From: Paenibacillus sp. BJ-4
GTDB taxonomy: Bacteria; Bacillota; Bacilli; Paenibacillales; Paenibacillaceae
Assembly (NCBI RefSeq): GCF_020404765.1
Contig: NZ_JAIVEM010000072.1
Span: forward strand, 268,442-332,441
DNA: 64,000 bases
Direction of reading: 5' to 3'
The notes under the pieces are model-generated. The model saw only the letters and a program-made list of their open reading frames with translations. It had not been told where the DNA came from and made no database searches. Of this stretch, positions 18,386-26,905 are shown in pieces (the first letter of the stretch is position 1; each line of letters opens with the position of its first letter). The translations under genes were made by a program, and so were the position numbers.

Positions 18386-19258
18386 CTATAAGGAAATGGT
18401 TGATTTCTTCCATTCGGCATGAGCCGCAAATACTCTTTTCCATAACTCGTCCCGTTCCTGGTGACTATAGTGAACAAGTGGCTCGCCAAATACATCTGCC
18501 AATACTTCCAGCCACTGCGATTTATGATCCAGCTCTATTTTTTCCAATCCGTTCAGCCCATGCTTTTTCCAAATGCAGCCTCTTAGTTCATTTGTCTCTA
18601 ATGCTTGTCTTTGCCGAATCAAAAATAGGTTGAACCATGGAGAATCCGCTGAGCGGCTATAGAAATGATGTTTTGGCATAAACTCTTCCAAATCCTGAAC
18701 AACCGTAGGGTCAAAATCAACGCCAACAAATGAAGCAAGCGAATCATGCTCTAACCGCCAGCCTTTTGCAACAAGCCCGGACTCCGTAACCTTATATTGA
18801 AGAGGAGCTTGTTTATAAGTACCCATACGGAGTGGAACAGGTTCATAGGGCATATCGCCTAAACCGACATCAACAATCCATACTTCATCTTCATGCTGCT
18901 CATTTAGCAAGTTCACGGTTAACCCGAGATGAAATGAATTGATGCGTGGCTCTGCCCCCAGAGGCTGAACTCCTGCTCGATGCAGGCAGACTTTATAACC
19001 CAGTGAATGTAGTAGTGTGCTGAACGCACCATTCAGGTGAAAACAATAACCGCTTCTCCCCTGCAAAATCAGTTGAACGGATTCTTGAAAACCAATAGCT
19101 GCCGGTTTTCTTGCAAAAATGTCCACCGTTTGCCACGAAAGATGCTTCACATGGGCCTTATGCAGCTCAAATAAATAGGATTGGGTAGGGGGCAGAATGT
19201 CTTGAATTCCGATCCTGTTTAGATAAGCCTTTATTTCTTCTTTTGTCATGATGTACAT
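18386..19258 (-). CDS. nat: Arylamine N-acetyltransferase
   Basis: Transfers acetyl from acetyl-CoA to arylamines or hydrazines. The Cys-His-Asp triad is visible: Cys in GRSGYCFHLNGAF, His in NSFHLGL and Asp in IVDVGLGD. At 290 aa it is typical for the family. The start is ATG 19258 or the fourth Met at 19249; GAGGTGAATGAGG lies just upstream. The gene is preceded by its own promoter with two operator-like palindromes, suggesting control by a small-molecule repressor. The natural substrate is unknown; family roles include detoxification and amide-forming steps in secondary metabolism. Confidence 0.93.
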   Translation of the reverse strand: MYIMTKEEIKAYLNRIGIQDILPPTQSYLFELHKAHVKHLSWQTVDIFARKPAAIGFQESVQLILQGRSGYCFHLNGAFSTLLHSLGYKVCLHRAGVQPLGAEPRINSFHLGLTVNLLNEQHEDEVWIVDVGLGDMPYEPVPLRMGTYKQAPLQYKVTESGLVAKGWRLEHDSLASFVGVDFDPTVVQDLEEFMPKHHFYSRSADSPWFNLFLIRQRQALETNELRGCIWKKHGLNGLEKIELDHKSQWLEVLADVFGEPLVHYSHQERDELWKRVFAAHAEWKKSTISL

Positions 19259-19342
19259 GCCTCATTCACCTCAATGATTAGTTTTTCAAATACCTCTTCA
19301 GAGTAAAGTTCCTTGAGTCTTAGCATTATTGTAGAAAGAGAA

Positions 19343-19386
19343 TGTACTGGTTACAATACTATAAATCTTTAAGTGTACCGGTACAA
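19343..19386 (-). promoter_or_regulatory. nat promoter with two palindromic operators
   Basis: On the minus strand, TTGTAC (19386-19381), 17 bp, TATAGT (19363-19358). Operator 1, TGTACCGGTACA (19374-19385), is a perfect palindrome over the -35. Operator 2, TGTACTGGTTACA (19343-19355), is a variant just downstream of the -10 at the expected start site. Confidence 0.7.
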
Positions 19387-19447
19387 TCAGCAGATAAATC
19401 CGGTTTAGTAACAAACACTTTTCGCGTATATGGCTATCAGAGCATAA

Positions 19448-19478
19448 AAAAACAGACCGTTTAGTTAGGTCTGTTTTT
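19448..19478. terminator. Terminator of the CotS-like operon (bidirectional)
   Basis: aaaaacagacc (19448-19458) pairs perfectly with ggtctgttttt (19468-19478). It lies 38 bp past the stop of the minus-strand gene at 19516 and has T tracts in both directions. Confidence 0.85.
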
Positions 19479-19515
19479 ATATTCTGTTTTTTTGCTCTGG
19501 TTTCAATCGTGCAGA

Positions 19516-20412
19516 TTATAGCAGCGCTCTAAGCTCACGTCGGTATCTGTTCAATTGCGCTAAGGATGGAATAACACGCTTAGCAGAACGGATGCCGCCT
19601 ATTCTGATGTTGCGGACCACGTGATAGGGAGAGATCAAAAGCGCGTGAAGCAAATGTAAATCACGGGTGCTTAATGGACGATATCGCTGATAGTAGTCAA
19701 TCGCGCGCAGCATCTTTGTCCCGTTCCAAAGACAATTTCGATGAAGAAGATGGGACAAGTCTTTCATTCTTACATGCAGGGAGCAATTTTCAAAATCAAT
19801 TAAATGGATCTGGAGCCGTCTGTCTTTAATCAGATTGGGATAATTGTAGTCGCCATGTATAAAGGCGGAGGCTTTTTGCTCCGAGTCGATTGCTTCTCGA
19901 ACCTTGGGCTGCTGTAAATAATTCGTCACTTCTTCACAGAGAGCCACGAGATGTGCTGTGCCTTTGCAGGGACTGAGGCGTTTTTTGTATCCAGCAATTT
20001 CATCACCCAAGCCTTCGTAACGTATTCTGGCTGCCGGAGCTTCAGTAACTGGAAAGTCTATGGCACTGGTGTGAAATTTGGCTAAGGTGGAAATTCCCTT
20101 TTTGAAATCTATTTTTTTTGTAAATTTTGGTCTTTGTCCATCAACCCAATTGGTTAACGTATACAAAATGCCTTCATAGGTCATATAAGCGGTTTGCTGC
20201 ACTGTCGGATAAACCTTTTGGCTACGGGTAAATCCGCGTTCATCCAGGAAGGACAACACACGTGTAATAAAACGAATTTCATCTTCTGGGAAATTGTAGG
20301 GTTTTAAACAATAGGTCATATTGGCGGTCTCAATCTTGTGTATATCCTTCTTTTGACGACTACGTTGAATTTTGATTCCGTACATCTGCTCAACGTTCGA
20401 TAAAATCGACAT
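19516..20412 (-). CDS. CotS-like spore coat kinase-fold protein (phosphotransferase family)
   Basis: 298-aa APH/choline-kinase-fold protein of the CotS/YsxE/YutH group found in spore coats. The catalytic loop is FIHGDYNYPNLI and the metal-binding Asp is in HLIDFENCSL. Residues 1-100 form the N-lobe, with a candidate ATP Lys in the MTYCLKPYNF region. The ATG at 20412 follows GTGAGG; the GTG at 20424 is itself part of that site. It is the second gene of a two-gene operon, 18 bp after its paralogue. The substrate is unknown. Confidence 0.8.
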   Translation of the reverse strand: MSILSNVEQMYGIKIQRSRQKKDIHKIETANMTYCLKPYNFPEDEIRFITRVLSFLDERGFTRSQKVYPTVQQTAYMTYEGILYTLTNWVDGQRPKFTKKIDFKKGISTLAKFHTSAIDFPVTEAPAARIRYEGLGDEIAGYKKRLSPCKGTAHLVALCEEVTNYLQQPKVREAIDSEQKASAFIHGDYNYPNLIKDRRLQIHLIDFENCSLHVRMKDLSHLLHRNCLWNGTKMLRAIDYYQRYRPLSTRDLHLLHALLISPYHVVRNIRIGGIRSAKRVIPSLAQLNRYRRELRALL

Positions 20413-20430
20413 TTTGATCCTCACTTTCTT

Positions 20431-21438
20431 TTATGCATGGACCCATTCCTGCAAAATATGAATGATTTGTAAACGAAGGGGCCACGATTGATGCCAGTGA
20501 TCCAGGATTTCGCGGTCTCTTGAGCGATTGGGGTGCTGGGAGGCATGCCACGCTTCTCGTGGCAGTTTATACAGGGCGGTTACCATTTTTCGTTCGGTTC
20601 GGCTTAGTGGCTTGCGTTTTTGGTATCCCTTCAGCAAGGATTTCACAAATTCAGGATTGAACTGGGTTGTATTCATAAGTGCTTTTGCCAGATCCGCATA
20701 GACTGAGCCGACCTTAACCCGATCCCAATCGATGATTTTGAGTTGACCACCATCAGAAATAATGACATTAGGGATTGTGATGTCACTGTGTATCAAAGAG
20801 GGGGAACGGTTTTCCTTCTGAAGCAGCTTAATAACGGAGGTGTCTTGCAAATCCTTCCATGCCCGCCTGGATAAACGTTTGCAGTCTTTGCCGAAAGCAT
20901 TGTACCAGTTCCGGTATTTTGTGTCATGACGGCTGATTTGTTTTATTTTTCTTTGAAAAAGACGATCCTGGTTTTTCCATACCCGCAACTGCTGAAATGT
21001 AGGGAATTTCCCCCTTCCAATCCGATGCAAGCCGATGGATGTGGCATGAAGCGTGGCAAGTGCCCACCCAAGCTTTTCAAAATCTTCAGCAGTCTCCAAT
21101 CCCCGCCCTTTGATCCACTGACTAACATAAAATGGCGTTCCTTGATGTAAAGTCCATAGCTTCCCGGAATGTGCCGGAAGCCACGTGGGCATGTAGCGAT
21201 ACTTTCTCTTTTTCAACAGATTGATCATGCTTGCAGCCTGCTTCATCTGTTGAATCGTATTTGAGCGAACCATCTTAGTACGACTAAATGGTTTTAATGC
21301 ATAAGTTCCCTTTTTCGTTTTCACTTGGATTACAGCATTTTTGCGGTACAGTGACGGGACTAAGCTAGATTTTAACGGAATCAGGCCAAAACGACGGGTA
21401 ATATTGCGAATCTGTGCTTTGGTATAGGATTTTGCCAT
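20431..21438 (-). CDS. CotS-like kinase-fold protein (phosphotransferase family)
   Basis: 335-aa paralogue of the next gene with the same APH fold: N-lobe Lys region YALKPFSRTK, catalytic loop LIHSDITIPNVII and metal Asp in KIIDWDRVKVG. It is unusually basic (many Lys/Arg/His), which may fit a role at the spore coat or cortex. It is the first gene of the operon and starts at ATG 21438. Similarity to CotS-type coat proteins is by motif and architecture; a small-molecule kinase role cannot be excluded. Confidence 0.78.
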   Translation of the reverse strand: MAKSYTKAQIRNITRRFGLIPLKSSLVPSLYRKNAVIQVKTKKGTYALKPFSRTKMVRSNTIQQMKQAASMINLLKKRKYRYMPTWLPAHSGKLWTLHQGTPFYVSQWIKGRGLETAEDFEKLGWALATLHATSIGLHRIGRGKFPTFQQLRVWKNQDRLFQRKIKQISRHDTKYRNWYNAFGKDCKRLSRRAWKDLQDTSVIKLLQKENRSPSLIHSDITIPNVIISDGGQLKIIDWDRVKVGSVYADLAKALMNTTQFNPEFVKSLLKGYQKRKPLSRTERKMVTALYKLPREAWHASQHPNRSRDREILDHWHQSWPLRLQIIHILQEWVHA

Positions 21439-21563
21439 AAGAACCTCACTTGACTTGAGATTAATAAAAAAGGTAATCCTCTGTTAGTTATCAGTCTATT
21501 CATAATGAGGTAATAGGTGCGGTTTTAGGGGCTATACTCGTTCTTTTACTGTGTTGTGTAAGC

Positions 21564-21600
21564 CAAAAAAACGGGAAAGCGAAAGTTCGCTGCCCCGTTT
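21564..21600 (-). terminator. Terminator of the PepSY/two-component operon
   Basis: Read on the minus strand: aaacggggcagcgaa...ttcgctttcccgtttttttgg, a stem with one bulge followed by seven T. It lies 28 bp past the stop of the PepSY gene at 21629. Confidence 0.8.
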
Positions 21601-21628
21601 GAGTTAACTTTGTATTGCGCAAGCCAGG

Positions 21629-22210
21629 TTATGGCCTGAGTGATTCATTATGGTCGTCATCATAGCGGTCATCATCAAAATCCTTGTCCATATCCACGAT
21701 TGCTCCAGATACCGCATGGATTTCGAGTTCAACGGTGCCTTCATCGGTAAGCACCTTTACATCGTAAATGAACCGCCCGTCTTCCTTATCCAATTTAGTA
21801 GATAGAAGGGTACCAGGCACGTTTTTGAGCGCGATTTGCCCAGCCTGCTTCTCGGTTATGGTAACGTGGTTGGGCTTGTTGAAGGAGGACTTGTCATTTG
21901 AGTCATCGTTAAGCTCAGAATGGGAACGAATGGTTTTTCCAGTGTAAGCATCTACATCGATATCCCAATCTTTATCGCCATGCCGGAGCTCCACTTCATA
22001 GTAGACCTTACCGTTGTTTTCGCGTTCTAGTTCGACATCTTTAACTTGCGCATGATTACCCACAGCCTTCTTTGCAATATTGGCAGCAGTTGTTGCTCCA
22101 ATAAGATTCGTAGGTTTGGCGGCCCAAACGGCATTCGCTGATACACCTGTAACCGTAGCTCCCAGCAGCACCGTGGCTGCTATAATTCCTAATGTATAGT
22201 TTTTTTTCAT
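21629..22210 (-). CDS. Secreted PepSY-domain protein (YkoJ-like)
   Basis: 193-aa protein with a signal peptide (MKKNYTLGIIAATVLLGATV, cleavage near AVWA). It has two PepSY repeats, at about 38-95 (KVYYEVELRHGDKDWDIDVDAYTG) read in short blocks and about 112-180 (GRFIYDVKVL, ELEIHAVSG). The C-terminus is Asp-rich (FDDDRYDDDH). PepSY domains are thought to inhibit proteases or sense the envelope. It is the last gene of an operon with a histidine kinase, a response regulator and another PepSY protein. Confidence 0.85.
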   Translation of the reverse strand: MKKNYTLGIIAATVLLGATVTGVSANAVWAAKPTNLIGATTAANIAKKAVGNHAQVKDVELERENNGKVYYEVELRHGDKDWDIDVDAYTGKTIRSHSELNDDSNDKSSFNKPNHVTITEKQAGQIALKNVPGTLLSTKLDKEDGRFIYDVKVLTDEGTVELEIHAVSGAIVDMDKDFDDDRYDDDHNESLRP

Positions 22211-22327
22211 CTATGAATCCTCCCTGTACTGTAAGCTTGAATACAGCTTATCTCTTGAACATGAAAGGAGCATAATAGAATCATGAGAAAACAATGAGAA
22301 AAACATGGGGATGCTCATCAGGTCAGC

Positions 22328-22921
22328 TTATTCGTCGTCGCGGCCTTGTTTTTCTTTTTCCCAAGTGACAGAGTCAATAGAGCCCGATACTGCGCTGACC
22401 TGCACGACTGCTTCACGCCCATCCTTTACCTCAATCTCTACGAGATAATAAAAACCTTTTTCGTTACGGTGAAGCTCAATATCATCGGATGTTCCGTTTA
22501 CTGCTTTGGCAGCAAGCTGGGCAGCTTCTTTCTCTGTGATCACGAAAGACACCGGGTCAGAATTGCTGTCTGGACCCGATATGTTCTTACTTGGTGGGGA
22601 ACCGGGATCGTGATCCTGGGGTTCCCGTTGGGTATCCTGATAAGCTTGCGTTTGCGTAATCGATTCAATGATACCGTCATAGGCGTTGACCTTTATTTCG
22701 TATTTTCCTTTGGCTCGTTCTAGCTTGACCAGATAGTAATGATCCAGGCGTTTGGATTCCAGCACCTCGCCGGGATACTGATGCAATATGGATTGGATGA
22801 CCGTTTTTTCTTCCAATGGTGAAGCAGCTAACGATCGTGCCCATGGCCACTGTAAAAGGCAAATGGTGATCAAAATAGCCGCCACCGTCCCCCCCATTAC
22901 CCACACATAAATGGCTTTCAT
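22328..22921 (-). CDS. Membrane-anchored PepSY-domain protein (YkoI-like)
   Basis: 197 aa with one N-terminal membrane segment (AIYVWVMGGTVAAILITICL) and two PepSY repeats: one around residues 45-90 (YYLVKLERAKGKYEIKVNAY) and one around 130-190 (FYYLVEIEVKDGREAVVQVS). They are separated by a Pro/Ser/Asp linker. The ATG at 22921 follows AAGGAGGG; the open frame to 23035 overlaps the kinase and has no site. It lies 22 bp after the kinase in the same operon. Confidence 0.83.
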   Translation of the reverse strand: MKAIYVWVMGGTVAAILITICLLQWPWARSLAASPLEEKTVIQSILHQYPGEVLESKRLDHYYLVKLERAKGKYEIKVNAYDGIIESITQTQAYQDTQREPQDHDPGSPPSKNISGPDSNSDPVSFVITEKEAAQLAAKAVNGTSDDIELHRNEKGFYYLVEIEVKDGREAVVQVSAVSGSIDSVTWEKEKQGRDDE

Positions 22922-22943
22922 TACTAGTCCCTCCTTGGGCTTA

Positions 22944-24305
22944 TTATTTAGGAACGGAAGGGAGGATGATCGTTGCCGTTGTTCCGCTTCCCTGTATACT
23001 TTCCAGTCTAATTTGTGCGTGAATAGCTTGAGCAATTCCTGTAGCCAGTGCTAAGCCTAGACCAGCGCCCCCTTCCTCACGGCTTCTGGCTTCATCCACA
23101 CGATAGAAGCGGTCGAATACTTTAGATAGTTTATCTTCTGGAATTCCAATTCCCCGATCTGTGATTCTAATACAGGGTTGAGGCGTATCGCCCACGGTAT
23201 CGATGGTTAGACGTACTGGTTCGTCACTGTATTTGCGTGCATTATCCAAAAAGATAAATAGCAGCTGCTTTAGCTTATTTTCATCGGTATAGCCATTGCA
23301 GTCTGCCTGTACATCCAGGTGGATTTGCCGGGCAAAAGCATTTTCAAATGTCGCTTTCAATTCGGCTGCCACTTTGGTCAAGCGTACAGGCTCTAACCCG
23401 ACATTCCATTGCTCCTCATTTTTGGCCAAAAGAAGAAGCTGCTCTACCATGTCCTTCATTCGTATGGCCTCGGAATGGATAGCTTCAACGGACTCGGTGA
23501 AGATGTTGGGATGCTGTAGACCCCGCCTTTGTAACAGGCTGGCATAACTTTCAATAATGGTGAGAGGTGTTTTCAATTCATGGGACGCATTAGAGACAAA
23601 TTGTTCTTGCTGGACAAAGTTACGCTCCAGCAATTCAATCATGTCATTAAACGTTTTTCCCATTTCAACCAGTTCGTCGCGTGATGTGGAGTCGAGCGGA
23701 AGACGTTTGAATTTTCCGCTATGTTGAATCTCTCTCATCGTGCGAATCATAGAGGTAATGGGACGCGTAATCAGTCGCCCAAGCAGTCTTCCTGATATCA
23801 CGACAGGAATGAGTGCAATTCCGGTGACAGCTACAAGTACAATTCTGAGGACCTGTAGTGTCTCCATCGTCGGCTGCAGACTTTCGGTCACCTGAAGATT
23901 GACAACCTCGCCATTGGTCCAAATCATGGGGACGGATACAAGAATGTAGCGGTTGTTTTCATGGGTAATCATGCGAACTTGTCGTGTCTCATCATAAGCC
24001 CCCTGCATCAAGCTGAGAGATTGCTCCGAAGAAGAGGTGATGGGGGGTAGAAAATCACCCTGCGGATTCATTAGCCGAAGCATGCCATGCAGCGGCACAT
24101 AGGCTCGAAGAAGATCCTCTGCCGCTACGGATAGCGGAGCTCGCTGAATACCGCGAATGATGTTCTCCGCTGTGGCTTCTACCTGATCCTTTCGATTGTC
24201 GATAGAAAGCTGGCTGAACAGAAAATAAACCGAAAAATGAATGGCCACAAGTAAGATCGCAAGCAGTAACGAAGTGTACGTATGGATTTTGTTTTGCAGC
24301 TTCAT
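22944..24305 (-). CDS. Sensor histidine kinase (YkoH/CssS-like architecture)
   Basis: 453-aa kinase: TM1 at about 10-30, extracytoplasmic domain of about 130 residues, TM2 at about 158-178, HAMP, HisKA His in NASHELKTPLTIIESY, and HATPase_c with FLDNARKYSD, DRGIGIP and GAGLGLALATG. It overlaps the regulator gene by 4 bp. The two genes after it encode extracytoplasmic PepSY proteins, so the sensed signal may involve the cell envelope or exported proteases. The gene order matches Bacillus ykoGHIJ. Confidence 0.9.
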   Translation of the reverse strand: MKLQNKIHTYTSLLLAILLVAIHFSVYFLFSQLSIDNRKDQVEATAENIIRGIQRAPLSVAAEDLLRAYVPLHGMLRLMNPQGDFLPPITSSSEQSLSLMQGAYDETRQVRMITHENNRYILVSVPMIWTNGEVVNLQVTESLQPTMETLQVLRIVLVAVTGIALIPVVISGRLLGRLITRPITSMIRTMREIQHSGKFKRLPLDSTSRDELVEMGKTFNDMIELLERNFVQQEQFVSNASHELKTPLTIIESYASLLQRRGLQHPNIFTESVEAIHSEAIRMKDMVEQLLLLAKNEEQWNVGLEPVRLTKVAAELKATFENAFARQIHLDVQADCNGYTDENKLKQLLFIFLDNARKYSDEPVRLTIDTVGDTPQPCIRITDRGIGIPEDKLSKVFDRFYRVDEARSREEGGAGLGLALATGIAQAIHAQIRLESIQGSGTTATIILPSVPK

Positions 24306-25003
24306 AATGATTCCTTCAGAACATAACCAATTCCCCGTACAGTATGAATCAGCTCGGGAAGCTGGCGCGTAGGGTCGATTTTATTGCGCACATACCGAAT
24401 ATACACATCTACCACGTTGGTATCGCCAACATAGTCCATGCCCCATACATTCACCAGTAATTGCTCACGGCTAAGCACCTGTCGCTGATGTCGGAGTAAA
24501 TGAACGAGCAAGTCAAACTCTCGCGGCGTAAGCTCAACGCTGTGCTCTCCTCGAAGAATCTCACGGGTACCTTCATGGAGGCGTAAATCCCCCGCACTAA
24601 GCCATGCATCTGCCGTCTGGGGAGCTGTGTCTTTCGCTGCGCCTACTCTGAGTGCGGCCCGTACACGTGCAAGGAGCTCTTCGATCACAAACGGCTTTGT
24701 AATATAGTCGTTGGCTCCCAAATCAAGCCCCTCCACTTTATCTGCAATGGAACTTTTAGCTGTTAGTAAAATGACAGGAACGTTCGCATCATTTTTGCGA
24801 ATCCGTTGCAGCAGCTGGGTGCCGCTGAGACCGGGAATCATAATATCGAGCAAAACCAGATCCCATTTGCCTTTGCAATACGTCTCCAGCCCGTCAATTC
24901 CGTTTTTTTCTTTAACCACCTGATATCCTTCAAACTCAAGCTCGATCTCTAGAAGCCGAGCAATTTTCTCTTCGTCTTCCACGATCAGAATGGATTGGTT
25001 CAT
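24302..25003 (-). CDS. OmpR-family response regulator (YkoG-like)
   Basis: 233-aa regulator: acidic pocket VEDEE, phospho-Asp in LVLLDIMIPG, Lys in ITKPFVIEELLAR, and a C-terminal winged helix ending IHTVRGIGYVL. The ATG at 25003 is properly spaced from AGGAGGG; the ATG at 25009 abuts it. It is the first gene of a four-gene operon with the kinase and two PepSY proteins. A run of twelve G lies upstream at 25087. Confidence 0.92.
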   Translation of the reverse strand: MNQSILIVEDEEKIARLLEIELEFEGYQVVKEKNGIDGLETYCKGKWDLVLLDIMIPGLSGTQLLQRIRKNDANVPVILLTAKSSIADKVEGLDLGANDYITKPFVIEELLARVRAALRVGAAKDTAPQTADAWLSAGDLRLHEGTREILRGEHSVELTPREFDLLVHLLRHQRQVLSREQLLVNVWGMDYVGDTNVVDVYIRYVRNKIDPTRQLPELIHTVRGIGYVLKESL

Positions 25004-25086
25004 GTTCATGCCCTCCTGTAGGCGAATAGCCGATACGGAAGTATTTTAGCATATACGGACAGCTAAGACACTTTAAAGCAAAGAGA

Positions 25087-25098
25087 GGGGGGGGGGGG
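25087..25098. repeat. Homopolymeric tract of twelve G
   Basis: An uninterrupted G12 in the divergent intergenic region between the response regulator operon (minus) and the transporter gene (plus). It is 84 bp upstream of the regulator start. Confidence 0.95.
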
Positions 25099-25237
25099 TG
25101 TTATGTTTCATGACATATAAAAGGAATAAAATGTAATGAAAACGCTATCTATCTGCTTGTTTATCTTTGGTGCACAATAAACAAGTCATTGTTTTGGTCA
25201 GGATGAACATTGTTTATGGAAGGAAAGTTGCAGTAAC

Positions 25238-25252
25238 ATAGGTTTAACCTAT
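25238..25252. promoter_or_regulatory. Perfect 15-bp palindrome upstream of the transporter gene
   Basis: ATAGGTT-T-AACCTAT, 45 bp before the start codon at 25298. It has the size and symmetry of an operator; the PucR regulator encoded at the end of this cluster is one candidate ligand-responsive protein. Confidence 0.5.
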
Positions 25253-25297
25253 TTATCAGGGACGAAATACAACATGTCTAAGCCGCAGGAGGATCAT

Positions 25298-26904
25298 ATG
25301 GAAAACGAACAAGAAAAGCGTCACCCGAAAACGTTTGAGCCTTTTGCATTTATTCTGATTGTAGCTACAAGCATTCTGGGGGCGATTATCGGGATGCAGA
25401 TTGTAACCAGCCTGGGCGTGACTCCGAATACGGCCATTATCGGAGCATTAGTTGCGATGTTGATTGCACGTATTCCGATCAACTGGTTTTTACGATATAA
25501 GTCCGTTCATCGTCAAAACCTGGTACAAACCGCCATTTCCTCAGCAACTTTCGGGGCGGCCAATAGCCTGCTGATTCCTATTGGAATCCCCTATCTTATG
25601 GGAACGCCTGATTTGGTTGTACCGATGCTGCTGGGAGCGGCGTTAGCCATGTTCGCAGATGCGACGATACTTTATAAAATTTTTGATTCCAAGCTGTTTC
25701 CAGCCTCGGGCACCTGGGCTCCGGGCGTTGCAACGGCGGAGTCCATCAAAGCCGGAGATAAAGGCGGTAAACGTGCCGGTTTGCTAGGCATTGGGGCACT
25801 GATCGGGGTAGTCGGCTCCTATTTGAGCATCCCGATGTCTGCTTTTGGGGTCGCATTTATCGGAAATATTTGGGCGTTGGGCATGTTTGGGGTCGGTCTA
25901 TTGATTCGCCAGTATTCCATGCCGCTATTTCAGATCGATGTTAATGCGCTCTACATCGCCCATGTGTGATGATCGGGGCAGGGATTGTGGCGTTAATTCA
26001 GGCTGCTATACTCGTGTTTGGCTTTTCCGGGAAGAAAAAGGGCAACACCGCCATAGTTGCGGATAAAGCCTCGGATGCGGAATGCACCCGTCCGATTGCA
26101 GAGGCCCGTCGTACGCTTGGACTCGGTTTTATCGCTTATCTGGTTATTTCGCTACTGATTGCCATTATCGGTGGACTGGTTACACACATGTCGGTAGGTA
26201 TGTTGATCGGCTTTATCGTATTTGCAGCCTTTGCCGCGTTTGTGCATGAAATTATCGTCGGTATTGCGGCTATGCATTCTGGTTGGTTTCCTGCCTTTGC
26301 AGTTGCTTTTATCACTTTGCTTGGCGGAATGATGATCGGGTTCCCACCCGTGGCGCTGGCGTTGCTAGCCGGGTTTAGCGCAGCTACAGGTCCTGCTTTT
26401 GCTGACATGGGCTTTGATTTAAAAACAGGCTATATCCTGCATGGTAATGGCAAGGATAAAGAGCTGGAACGGGAAGGCAGGAAGCAACAGTATATAACGG
26501 CTCTGATCGCTTTTGCGGTTGCACTGGTGACGGTCGCTTTGGCTTACCCGAGCTATTTTGCACAAAATCTGGTGCCGCCGATTGATAAGGTATATGTGTC
26601 GACAATTCAGGCCGGGGCTACGCCGGGAATTGCAAGCCAGCTTTTGCTGTGGGCGATTCCAGGGGCGATTCTCCAGCTCATCGGTGGTTCCAAACGCCAA
26701 TTGGGCGTCATGTTTGCAACAGGGCTGTTGATTGCGACAGCAAACGCATGCTGGGCCGTGCTGGTCGGCATAGCGATCCGCTTTCTCGTAACTCGCTTTG
26801 GGAAAAAGGAGACTGTCGCTTCTATGACGATTCTGGCTGCCGGTTTTATCGCGGGGGATGCACTCTATAACTTCTTTAACTCTGTATTTAAACTAAAAAA
26901 GTGA
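25298..26904 (+). pseudogene. OPT-like multi-spanning transporter, frameshifted into two ORFs
   Basis: Two frames, 25298-25969 and 25966-26904, together encode a membrane protein of about 535 aa with a dozen or so hydrophobic segments. Repeated Gly/Pro-rich motifs occur, such as LIPIGIPYLMG and GATPGIASQ. The frames join at catgtgtgatgatcgg; restoring one G (cat ggt gtg atg atc ggg) fuses them without a stop, so a one-base deletion is likely. The family resembles OPT/YSL oligopeptide transporters, which fits the peptide- and hydantoin-type enzymes downstream. The ATG at 25298 has AGGAGG 5 nt upstream; an upstream ATG at 25274 is weaker. Confidence 0.72.
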
Positions 26905-26905
26905 G

